From Bacteroidota bacterium (GTDB taxonomy: Bacteria > Bacteroidota > Bacteroidia > Chitinophagales > Chitinophagaceae), in NCBI GenBank assembly GCA_023416995.1, contig JAEZGI010000057.1, positions 124,001-188,000 of the forward strand: a stretch of DNA of 64,000 nt, read 5' to 3'. The notes beneath the pieces are model-generated. The model had not been told where the DNA came from. It did no database searches and saw nothing but the letters and a program-made list of their open reading frames with translations. Below, in pieces: positions 7,401 through 15,113 of the stretch; the stretch's first letter is position 1, and each line of letters opens with the position of its first letter. Position numbers and translations under genes: made by a program.

Positions 7401-9820
7401 CGGATGCTTTGTTCTGGATGGTAAAGGAGATCAACGGGTTTCCTGGTACGGATATGATTTACTCTGATGAATGTCAGAAAGATGAATCGGGAAACAAAAG
7501 CAATTATTTCCTTAAACCCGACTGGAGCCCGCAGCTGTTATTCAACATGATGTACACGGGGCATCTCACCGTGTATCGTAAAAAGTTTCTTGAAGAACAG
7601 GTCGGGTTTTTCAGATCGGCTTATGATTTCTCACAGGATTATGACCTGGCGCTAAGAGCCAGCGAACATACTGAGCATATCAGGCATATTGCCAGGGTGC
7701 TGTATTACTGGCGTCAAACAGCCGGTTCTGCTTCGGTGGGTGAAAAGCCCTATGCGCGGCAGTCAAATATCAGGGCGCTTGAAGATGCAGTTACACGAAG
7801 AAGCATCCCGGGTCGCGTACTGGAACTTCCAACTGCCAACCGGGTTAAAATTGAACCATTGCCCGGCGACCTGGTTTCTATCGTTGTTCCGACTGACTCA
7901 TACGATAACCTCTCGGCAACCATCGAAAGTATTGCCGCAAGCACATCATATTCAAATTATGAGATAGTACCGGTAACAAACTCCGGTCTGATTGAGAAAC
8001 TCAGTGGCAAGTTTCCGCAGGTTCCTTTACATTTTATTACTTACGATAAGCCATACAATTTTTCAGACAAGTGTAATGCAGGTGCGGCGGGTTGTAACGG
8101 TTCTATCGTAATATTCTTTAATGACGATGTTCGTCCCCTTCAATCCGATTGGATCGAAAACACTATAGAATACCTTTACCTGCCAGGCGTCGGCGGTGTG
8201 TCACCCAAACTGATTTATGAAGATGACACCATACAGTACGCGGGTATGGTTACGGGTGTCAGGAACTTAACCGGCACAAGTTTCCATTGTTATCCACGGA
8301 ACTCAACAGCCTATATCAATTTTCCGCAATTAACCAGGGAGGTATCAATTCTTTCCGGTGCCTGTCTTGCGATGCATAAAAACATCTTTTTGAAGCTTGG
8401 AGGTTTTGACGCTGTCAATACGCCAAGTGCGCATTCGGACGTTGATCTCTCTTTTAAAATTATTGAAGCGGGGCTCAGATGTATTTATACACCATATGCA
8501 GAACTGCGTCATATCGGGCATCTGTCTCTCGCTGGTTATGAGAAAAAGGAGAAAAAGAGAAAGAAGGATCCCGCTGATATATTTCTTTTGCAGCGGTGGC
8601 CACAATATGTTGCAAAGGATCCTTACTTCCCTGCTTCGATGCGCAACTTACTCTATCATGATTCACCTGAGCCGGTAACTATTTTCCCTGCACCGCAGCG
8701 GTCCTATAATCCACAGGCAAAAAACGTAATCGTTGTTTGTCACGATCTATCACGTAGCGGTGCCCCGATTATGCTATACTATATAGCAAAGGTGTTGATG
8801 AACAATGGGTATTTCGTTGTAGCATTTTGTACCAAAGACGGCCCTTTAAGAGAACTGTACCAGGCGGCCGGCATCACGGTGATAATCGATCCGCTTGTCC
8901 TGAGTAACCATCCTTCATTTGAACGTTTTGCGATCAACTTCGATTATATCATATGTAACACTGTAGTAAACTGGCCGATTGTACGCCAGATGCAGCATAA
9001 GGTTCACACCATCTGGTGGTTACAGGAGGCCGGTGTGATGAAACATTTTCTGCCTGATCCGGCCTTTGTATCAACCTTACAAAGTGCAAAAAATATTATT
9101 GGCGTGAGTGATTACTCGCTTGATGTGGTGAAACCATACAATAGCCGGTACACCAAAATCTATAATGCGTGTTTTGACTTTTATGATCCTTCAAAACATG
9201 ATAAAAAAGGTGGCGGCCGTATTGTTTTTACGATCGTCGGTTCAATCGAAAGCCGTAAAGGGCATGATATATTGCTCAGAGCTTTACGTTACCTGCAACC
9301 AGGAGATCTTGAAAAACTTGAAATCAATGTCGTCGGTCGCGTGCTTGATCCCGCTTTTGAAACAATGATCAGGGCGAGTATAGGACCTGGTCAGAAAATC
9401 AACTTCACCGGCGAGGTAGATAACGCCGCAGCTGTGGCACACGTATCTGACGCGGATGTGATTGTTTGTCCTTCAAGAGATGATCCTTTTCCTGTAGTGC
9501 TTGTGGAAGGATTTTGTATGGGGAAGACCTGCATTGTTTCTGATGCTACAGGTTTTGCTGAGCTTATTCACCAGGGACGCGACGGTTTTGTGTTCCCATC
9601 TGAAAACGCAGAGGCACTTGCAGATATCATTGGCGATATCGTTTCGGGTAATTATGATCTTGCTGCCATAGGTGGTAAAGCGCGGGAAGTCTATCTCCGG
9701 GAACTAAGTATACCTGTACTTGAATCACGGTTGCTTGGTTATCTGAATGCTTTGCCCGAAGAAGTAGAAGCATCGACTGTTTCTACTGCAGCAAAACTCA
9801 ACATTCCCCTGAATCAATAG
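4394..9820 (+). CDS. Methyltransferase-kinase-coiled coil-GT2-GT2-GT4 fusion protein
   Basis: 1808 residues from the ATG at 4394 (4403 is also possible; a TTG at 4367 opens the frame). Domains in order: class I SAM methyltransferase about 55-260 (LELGAGCGA at 89-97); kinase-like domain about 350-520 with a catalytic-loop-like DLTPLNVL at 437-444 and FDQEW at 453-457; coiled coil about 735-785 ending in IEWYKNTYENRS; GT2 about 905-1135 (DHDD at 996-999); second GT2 about 1158-1390 (NDD at 1243-1245); GT4 about 1440-1790. The methyltransferase-kinase-coiled coil order is that of WbdD, which caps O-antigen chains and sets their length. Here it is fused to what may be the polymerase itself. The capping role is inference; the domain order is visible. 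Confidence 0.88.
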   Translation: MIRMPLNENYTKTGRVYHRAGKQNEFTYSDGDQTEEALLKIVQEADDLSIASLYWHQHVKDWPTEYHLSPKRADLLRPFGEALSKKKVLELGAGCGAITRFLGECGALVTAVEGSYRRATITAERTRDLPNVNVVCDLIDAFDAGEQYDFVILVGVLEYSHLFIDGERPDEMLLSWIRKMLRAGGTLLIAIENKLGLKYWAGAPEDHVGKPYVGLENSYDHKGPRTYGKNELTALLSSTGYTSCEFSYPFPDYKLPSIIIRDEALQGELPGIDNILVPAIERPVSAQYTPSFAMERVMNGLISNDLAGDLSNSFLVSAWPGDIVNLQPRGALAYIYSSGRKPQYRKQNIIIRDKDRLIVNRSRINESATSPNHGGISQHIEAEPYFEGRMVFLDFLEIVSKEGWSIQQLADWCAPYYRFLQGFASDSLRLIEGKYLDLTPLNVLKNGDHFIAFDQEWQADEKLPLRYILFRGLYFSFARPVYVKSPETNTPLNTFRLIENILEGLGIDPAGAVEEFQALEQRYFSAVSLSGEYTPPDFPLAIFPASGAGNIGPGDISLQPLEQLGLTATCYGANDQLQGPAIYNGFHLADEKHRITVTGSQANCNQLRLKISDAPGIIRFYSYEVTDQEGNRLAHADVSSPVPLKTTDIIPIEGSPGHFVFVMLAGAPALIIDLPAAEVARETLHLDIHAGIVTLEEVNTIRTDVKNVLLADSLVTGTDHSSARNHLASVTNRISHHARADLEVKMTAVNERLAQMEHFMGDHLNQLRQLTDENNQLKQTIEWYKNTYENRSLAGVAKTKVKESVKNVYTRSLNALVGTSFVQKRYAVKHLLEYAQRNGLGNSLRDLKEVVDKHGVATTMKDARKLTLAAIQKEAASKAPVPTVVEPEDLLTPADMRTMIDGFKLKPLLSVIMPVYNTDPVLLRAAIQSVIDQVYDNWELCIADDGSKKQETLAVLKEFVSTPRINIKFLETNGGISAASNEAIAISSGEYLALFDHDDELTPDALFWMVKEINGFPGTDMIYSDECQKDESGNKSNYFLKPDWSPQLLFNMMYTGHLTVYRKKFLEEQVGFFRSAYDFSQDYDLALRASEHTEHIRHIARVLYYWRQTAGSASVGEKPYARQSNIRALEDAVTRRSIPGRVLELPTANRVKIEPLPGDLVSIVVPTDSYDNLSATIESIAASTSYSNYEIVPVTNSGLIEKLSGKFPQVPLHFITYDKPYNFSDKCNAGAAGCNGSIVIFFNDDVRPLQSDWIENTIEYLYLPGVGGVSPKLIYEDDTIQYAGMVTGVRNLTGTSFHCYPRNSTAYINFPQLTREVSILSGACLAMHKNIFLKLGGFDAVNTPSAHSDVDLSFKIIEAGLRCIYTPYAELRHIGHLSLAGYEKKEKKRKKDPADIFLLQRWPQYVAKDPYFPASMRNLLYHDSPEPVTIFPAPQRSYNPQAKNVIVVCHDLSRSGAPIMLYYIAKVLMNNGYFVVAFCTKDGPLRELYQAAGITVIIDPLVLSNHPSFERFAINFDYIICNTVVNWPIVRQMQHKVHTIWWLQEAGVMKHFLPDPAFVSTLQSAKNIIGVSDYSLDVVKPYNSRYTKIYNACFDFYDPSKHDKKGGGRIVFTIVGSIESRKGHDILLRALRYLQPGDLEKLEINVVGRVLDPAFETMIRASIGPGQKINFTGEVDNAAAVAHVSDADVIVCPSRDDPFPVVLVEGFCMGKTCIVSDATGFAELIHQGRDGFVFPSENAEALADIIGDIVSGNYDLAAIGGKAREVYLRELSIPVLESRLLGYLNALPEEVEASTVSTAAKLNIPLNQ

Positions 9821-9827
9821 TTTGAGA

Positions 9828-10535
9828 ATGAATGATTGTACCGTTTTTATACATGTTTACTATACTGGCTCATGGAAGATGATAACCGACAAGTGTGCAC
9901 ACTTGTTAGATGCTGCTTCAAATATTATTGTAAGCGTATGTGATGACGATGTGATCACCGAAATTCAGGCTGACAGATTTCCTGTTATTATACAAAAGGT
10001 AACAAACAAGGGAAAGGATATCGGAGGCAAACTTGCGGGTCTTTCATACTATTACAGGTTCTGTGAGCCCACAACCTACCTGGTTTTTATGCATGATAAA
10101 ATCAGTCCGCAAACGCTTAATGCAGGGTATTGGTTTGATAAATTGTATGAGATCTTCACCCCGGAAAAATTAGATGTTGCTACCAGGAAACTTGCTGATA
10201 AAAAAATTGGATTGGCAGGTTCATCAGCGTTTTTAAAAAATGAGTATTCAAGAAAACATCATCATTTCAACACCACGAATAACGAGATCTTATTGGAATT
10301 GCTGGGGCAGTATCAATTGCAGCCAGCAGCATTTGATTATATCGGGGGCACCATATTTATTGTGAAAGATGCAGCTTACAGGAAATTCTTCACAGCGAAT
10401 AATCCTTTGGGAATTCGTGATATGCTTGAAGAGGGAAATGTACTGGATCTTGAAACAGGTACCTATACACATTCCTGGGAACGGATGTTATGTTTTGTTC
10501 CACAGGCGAACGGTTATAAAATAGCGGGAATATAA
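9828..10535 (+). CDS. Rhamnan synthesis F (RgpF)-like protein
   Basis: 235 residues from the ATG at 9828; the frame opens with a TTG at 9822. The family pattern is visible: CTVFIHVYYTGSW at the start, NKGKDIGGKL at 60-69 (the N-x-G-x-D-I-G element) and FMHDKISP at 88-94 (the H-D-K-x-S element). RgpF proteins act in rhamnose-rich polysaccharide synthesis in streptococci and in O-antigen loci of Gram-negatives, as transferases. At 235 residues it covers only the core domain. It lies 7 bases after the large fusion gene, so it belongs to the same transcript. Confidence 0.8.
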   Translation: MNDCTVFIHVYYTGSWKMITDKCAHLLDAASNIIVSVCDDDVITEIQADRFPVIIQKVTNKGKDIGGKLAGLSYYYRFCEPTTYLVFMHDKISPQTLNAGYWFDKLYEIFTPEKLDVATRKLADKKIGLAGSSAFLKNEYSRKHHHFNTTNNEILLELLGQYQLQPAAFDYIGGTIFIVKDAAYRKFFTANNPLGIRDMLEEGNVLDLETGTYTHSWERMLCFVPQANGYKIAGI

Positions 10536-10537
10536 AA

Positions 10538-11413
10538 GTGAATCATACAGCTTTACATACAGTTCAAACAGGCGTGGTGCCCTATAAGCCGGTGTATATC
10601 CTGAACCCTGCGGCTACTACCGATATACCTGGAGATGTACTGGTATGTATCCGCTTGAATGATGATACGGTTAACGAGTTTGCTGCAGTGTTCAAAAGAA
10701 TCAGATCCGCTGCTTTTCGTTTTTTCATATTGTTTGATGTACAGAATAAGAAAGATGAAGCAGGCGATTTGCTCATTCATTCACTGTTTTGTTTGAACTA
10801 TTATACCGGGGGAGGTAATGCTTTAGTTGCTTTCCCTGATAATTCACCGGTTATAGATGATCTTTCTGAGCGGTTAAATAAACAGGGCTTCCATGATATA
10901 ACCGTATGGTGGATCGGAAAAGCAGCAGCCACCACAACCGATGTTTATGCTCCGCTGGTGTTTCCAGCCACTGCTTCACCTGGCCAATGGGCCACTGAAA
11001 CGCTGATGAAGGATTTTGAATCACTCACAAATTTTGTGATTATTGACGCACCCTCTTCCGCTGCGGCAGCCGAAATTGATGATGAGTTACGCCGGTCGTG
11101 CAATGCGTTGCCTGTTTCCCCGCAACTGTTCTCAGATGCCCTTCGCAACTATTTGTCTCTTCAAAAAGAGAACGGTGAACTGCTGTCTTTGAACCGGAAG
11201 TTGTCGGGTCGGTTAGCCGGTACAGAAAAAACGATTGGCGTAATCAGAACCAAATACAAGGATGATTATGAAAATCTTTTTGCCTGGTATCACCACGAGT
11301 ATGAAATCTTGCCGCTTTGGTATAAGCGGTTTGGACACATTATTAAAGTAATCATGGGAAAACGGACTTTCAGATCATTGTTTTCTGATGATGTTAAAAA
11401 ATATAAGCATTGA
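10538..11413 (+). CDS. Unrecognised polysaccharide-locus protein with C-terminal coiled coil
   Basis: 291 residues starting at a GTG; no ATG lies near. I do not recognise the N-terminal 200 residues, which look like a mixed alpha/beta domain. Residues about 200-240 are helical and heptad-like (LQKENGELLSLNRKLSGRL), and the end has AWYHHEYEILPLWYKRFGHI at about 249-268, a looser form of the motif that ends the two coiled coils upstream. It is packed between an RgpF-like gene (2 bases) and a GT4-GT2 gene (4-base overlap), so it is almost surely part of the polysaccharide machinery. Confidence 0.72.
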   Translation: MNHTALHTVQTGVVPYKPVYILNPAATTDIPGDVLVCIRLNDDTVNEFAAVFKRIRSAAFRFFILFDVQNKKDEAGDLLIHSLFCLNYYTGGGNALVAFPDNSPVIDDLSERLNKQGFHDITVWWIGKAAATTTDVYAPLVFPATASPGQWATETLMKDFESLTNFVIIDAPSSAAAAEIDDELRRSCNALPVSPQLFSDALRNYLSLQKENGELLSLNRKLSGRLAGTEKTIGVIRTKYKDDYENLFAWYHHEYEILPLWYKRFGHIIKVIMGKRTFRSLFSDDVKKYKH

Positions 11414-13566
11414 ATTATTGGATACTAACCACGGAATTTCCACCATTGTTTGGCGGCGGCATCAGCACCTATTGTTATGAGGCTGCGCGCATGCACCTGC
11501 AGCACGGCGATAGTGTGACGGTGTTTATTCCCGATGACACGGTTCCGGATCATGAGATAAGAACCTTCGAAGGTATCCGTGTGATAGCATTTAATTCAAA
11601 CCGAAGCAAACTTGCTGATAGTCTTGGATATATTCCCCGGCTTAGTTACGAGTTTGCTTTAATGGTCAGGACGATTATTGATAAAGAAGGTAAGCCTGCT
11701 GTTATTGAATCACAGGAGTACCTCGCAATAGCCTATTACACGCTGCAGTTTAAACTGATGAAAGATCCGGCACTGGATGATGTACCCGTAGTGCTGATAT
11801 TGCATTCCCCTGCTTTTCTTTACCTGTATTATAACCGCGAGGGTATCTACGAGTTTCCAAATTACTGGACCGGCGAACTCGAGATCAGCTGTATCCGTGC
11901 GGCCGATCAGGTGATCGCCCCATCACGATATATAGTGGACGAGATCAGCAAACATATCGATCTTTCCGGTGTACCCGTAACAGTCGTGCGCAACCCATAT
12001 CGTTTCAACCAGGCCCCTGGCACAAAAGCGATTAAAAGAAACCGCATTGTATTTTTTGGGAAGTTATCTCCGCAAAAAGGTGTGTTTGAGATGTTCCGTT
12101 ATTTTAAAAAGTTATGGGACAGTGGCGCTAATTATGTTCTGGAAGTGGTAGGAGGGATGGATAAGGTTTATTATCCCGAAATGAAAACCATGGGTCAGTT
12201 GATTGAACAACGCTATGCGTCCTATATCAAACAGGGTAAGGTAATTTTTCATGGGCAGATAACTCCGCCGCAAAAAGATGCGATGCTCTCCGACGCGCAT
12301 GTTGTACTGATTCCAAGTCTGAATGATAACCTGCCCTATGCGGCTATCGAGGCTATGGGGCTCGGTAAACTTGTGCTGGTATCCCGCCAGGGCGGACAGG
12401 CTGAACTTGTTGAGAATGGTGTGAACGGGCTGGTGTTTTCCCACGAAGATGCTTCCAGTTTTGGATTGAAGTTAAGGGAAGCCATTGAAATGGATGATGA
12501 AACCATAAGCCGGATGGGCTATGCAGCCGCTGAATCTATACGCCGGGAACTTGAGTATGAAAAAGTGTATATGGAAAAAATGGCCGCGCTCGCCGTAATG
12601 AAAAAGGCGCCTGCAAGGAGGTTTTTCCCTTATGCGAGACCGTTACATCGGCCCATCCGGGTCGCTTCTGCAGATGGCCAGAGCGGATTGCTCAGCGTTG
12701 TGATTCCTTATTACAACATGGGAGCATATATTGATGAGTGTGTGGAATCAGTGCTTCAAAGCAAACATCAGCCACTTGAAATTATAATAGTAGATGATGG
12801 AAGCACCGAGGAAGCAAGTTTGACGGCTTTGCAAAAATGGAACAAACATCCTGTTGTCACTGTTGAAAGAAAGGTGAACGAGGGACTTGCTGAAACCAGG
12901 AACTACGGCGCTAAAAAGGCGAATGGTGAATTCCTGGCATTTCTTGATGCGGATGATATGGTGTCGAATGAATATTACAGCAAGGCCATCCGCTTGTTGC
13001 GGGCCTACGAAGATGTAAGTTTTGTAGGAAGCTGGGTAAAGTTTTTTGGTACAAAAACCAATCTATGGCCAACATGGAATCCCGAGCCACCGTATGTATT
13101 ATTACACAACAGTATGAACACGAGTGCACTTGTGTATAAGAAACAGGCTTTCCTGGCAGGGGGCTTCAACGATAAGGTGGTGGACTATGGACTGGAAGAT
13201 TACGGCAGCCTGATCGCTTTGCTCGACAGCGGTTTCCGCGGTGTAGTAATTCCGGAACCGTTGTTTCAATACCGGATCAGGCCGGATTCTATGTACAGGT
13301 CGCTTACCCGGTATAAAGCAATGTATTCGCATCAGTACATTGCGGGCCGTTTTCCGGATTTGTATAAAACCTATGCGGCCGACATTTTCAACCTTGTAAA
13401 CGCAAATGGCCCGTCCTTTGCTTATGATAATCCTTCTTTTGGGATCCGTGTAACAAGCACTGTTGTTGGCAACAGTGGCTTCATCAACGATTTGAAAATG
13501 TTTGTTAAAAGAAACCCGGCTCTCAAGAAGGCATTGTTACAAGTGAAGTCGTTGATGAAACTATGA
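11410..13566 (+). CDS. Bifunctional GT4-GT2 glycosyltransferase
   Basis: 718 residues. The start is a TTG that overlaps the upstream stop (TTGA); it gives MNYWILTTEFPPLFGGGIS, a typical GT4 N-terminus, so the rare start is believable. Residues about 1-400 are a GT4 (GT-B) domain with FFGKLSPQKGVFEMF and NLPYAAIEAMGLGKLVLVS (E-x7-E type). Residues about 425-650 are a GT2 domain: LSVVIPYYNMGAYIDECV from 428 and DADD at 513-516. It probably adds two successive sugars of the repeat. The basic C-terminus may touch the membrane. Confidence 0.9.
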   Translation: MNYWILTTEFPPLFGGGISTYCYEAARMHLQHGDSVTVFIPDDTVPDHEIRTFEGIRVIAFNSNRSKLADSLGYIPRLSYEFALMVRTIIDKEGKPAVIESQEYLAIAYYTLQFKLMKDPALDDVPVVLILHSPAFLYLYYNREGIYEFPNYWTGELEISCIRAADQVIAPSRYIVDEISKHIDLSGVPVTVVRNPYRFNQAPGTKAIKRNRIVFFGKLSPQKGVFEMFRYFKKLWDSGANYVLEVVGGMDKVYYPEMKTMGQLIEQRYASYIKQGKVIFHGQITPPQKDAMLSDAHVVLIPSLNDNLPYAAIEAMGLGKLVLVSRQGGQAELVENGVNGLVFSHEDASSFGLKLREAIEMDDETISRMGYAAAESIRRELEYEKVYMEKMAALAVMKKAPARRFFPYARPLHRPIRVASADGQSGLLSVVIPYYNMGAYIDECVESVLQSKHQPLEIIIVDDGSTEEASLTALQKWNKHPVVTVERKVNEGLAETRNYGAKKANGEFLAFLDADDMVSNEYYSKAIRLLRAYEDVSFVGSWVKFFGTKTNLWPTWNPEPPYVLLHNSMNTSALVYKKQAFLAGGFNDKVVDYGLEDYGSLIALLDSGFRGVVIPEPLFQYRIRPDSMYRSLTRYKAMYSHQYIAGRFPDLYKTYAADIFNLVNANGPSFAYDNPSFGIRVTSTVVGNSGFINDLKMFVKRNPALKKALLQVKSLMKL

Positions 13567-13581
13567 TAATATCACCCCGGT

Positions 13582-14379
13582 ATGTTTAAAAATTTAATTT
13601 CTGATCCTGCGCAAAACTCCAATAAAATGGAGCGTATCTGGCTGCTCGCAAAGATCGAGTTCAAGATGCGTTACTATGAAAACAGGCTGGGTCTGCTTTG
13701 GGCACTCCTCAAACCGGTGCTCGATATTTGCATCTATTATATTGCCTTCAAGGTTATTCTCAACCAGAACATTCCTGCATTTGCATCTTACCTGTTTACC
13801 GGTCTTATTTGCTGGAACTTTTTTCTTGAGTCTACCTCTGGCACGGTTCAGATTCTGCAGACCAAAAAGTATTTGTATGAATACAGTAACATGAACAAGC
13901 TGGAGATATATATTTCAACACTGATGAGTAACTCTATCGGGTTCTTCTTCAACTTTGTGATGTTTGTGTTGTTTTATAACCTGGTGGAAAAAGATTCATT
14001 GGGCCCATCATGGCATAATCTGTGGATCATTGTTTTGTTCGTGAATCTGTTTATACTTTCACTTGCATTCTCTCTGCTATTGTCAACGATTTATACCGTG
14101 GCAAAAGATATCACCCAGATATGGCAGGTGTTTACAGCTTTCCTGTTTTTCCTTTCACCGATCTTTTACAAGCTGGCTACGTTTAAGGAAGCACTTCCCA
14201 TGTTTGATTATCTCAATCCAATCGCTGGTATAATTATTAATGTGCGTAGGGTTATGATGGAAGGAAAGCCGCCTGACGCTGTACTGCTTGCCTTCGATTT
14301 TGCATATTCATTTGCATTTTTGTTAATCGGCGTTTACTTACTTAAAAAGTTAGGCGCTAAAGCAGCGGAAAAATTATGA
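13582..14379 (+). CDS. wzm: ABC-2 type polysaccharide exporter permease (Wzm-like)
   Basis: 265 residues with six predicted membrane helices. The N-terminal cytoplasmic segment RIWLLAKIEFKMRYYENRLGL and the following WALLKPVLDICIY are typical of O-antigen/teichoic acid ABC permeases (Wzm, TagG, RgpC). It would carry the finished lipid-linked polysaccharide across the inner membrane. The ATPase gene follows with an ATGA overlap, so the two subunits are made together. Confidence 0.92.
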   Translation: MFKNLISDPAQNSNKMERIWLLAKIEFKMRYYENRLGLLWALLKPVLDICIYYIAFKVILNQNIPAFASYLFTGLICWNFFLESTSGTVQILQTKKYLYEYSNMNKLEIYISTLMSNSIGFFFNFVMFVLFYNLVEKDSLGPSWHNLWIIVLFVNLFILSLAFSLLLSTIYTVAKDITQIWQVFTAFLFFLSPIFYKLATFKEALPMFDYLNPIAGIIINVRRVMMEGKPPDAVLLAFDFAYSFAFLLIGVYLLKKLGAKAAEKL

Positions 14380-15113
14380 CGGAACATTCATTGGCGATAA
14401 GAGCCAGAAATATAAGTAAGACCTTTACCATTGCTGAGGATAGCCACAATACGGTTAAGCATCGGCTGTTCAATCTTTTTAATCCACCGCGCGCGAAAAG
14501 AGTGGAAGCCATCAAAACGATGGATTTTGATGTGTACAAAGGCGAATGTATTGGATTAATAGGAAGAAACGGAAGTGGGAAATCGTCCCTGATCCGTTTG
14601 CTGGCAGGTGTATACCCGGTCGATACCGGTACCATTGAAATCTTCGGATCAACCTTATTAATGAATCTTGGCGTTGGGATGAGTCATCAGCTTACGGCGC
14701 GGGAGAATGTATATATATCCGGATCCATCCTGGGGTTAAGAATAAAAGAGATCGATGAAATATTTGACAAGATCATTGATTTCGCTGAACTACGCGAATT
14801 TGTAGATACCAAGATCAAATACTTCTCTTCGGGAATGGTGGCCCGTCTGGGCTTTTCAATCGCCGTGAACGGTGGAGCAGATATCATGTTTCTTGACGAG
14901 ATATTTGCAGTGGGTGATATGAAGTTCCAGAAAAAAGCAATCGACGTGTTTGAGTCAAGCTGGATCAATGGCAAAACCGTTATATTGGTTAGCCACACTT
15001 TAGATGTGGTTCAGAAATATTGTCCCAAAACGGCCTATATGAAACAAGGTAACCTGGTATTCTTTGGTGATACTGAAACTGCTATCAAACATTACCTGGA
15101 AGACAATGCCTGA
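14376..15113 (+). CDS. wzt: Polysaccharide exporter ATPase (Wzt-like), short form
   Basis: 245 residues. Walker A GRNGSGKS at 63-70, ABC signature FSSGM near 150-154, Walker B MFLDE at 171-175 followed by FAVGD, and a switch His in VSHTLDVV. The protein stops just after the nucleotide-binding domain. It has no C-terminal carbohydrate-binding domain, the part that in E. coli O8/O9a Wzt recognises the capped chain end. It resembles the short TagH/RgpD type. The stop touches the stop of the convergent ligase gene. Confidence 0.92.
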   Translation: MTEHSLAIRARNISKTFTIAEDSHNTVKHRLFNLFNPPRAKRVEAIKTMDFDVYKGECIGLIGRNGSGKSSLIRLLAGVYPVDTGTIEIFGSTLLMNLGVGMSHQLTARENVYISGSILGLRIKEIDEIFDKIIDFAELREFVDTKIKYFSSGMVARLGFSIAVNGGADIMFLDEIFAVGDMKFQKKAIDVFESSWINGKTVILVSHTLDVVQKYCPKTAYMKQGNLVFFGDTETAIKHYLEDNA

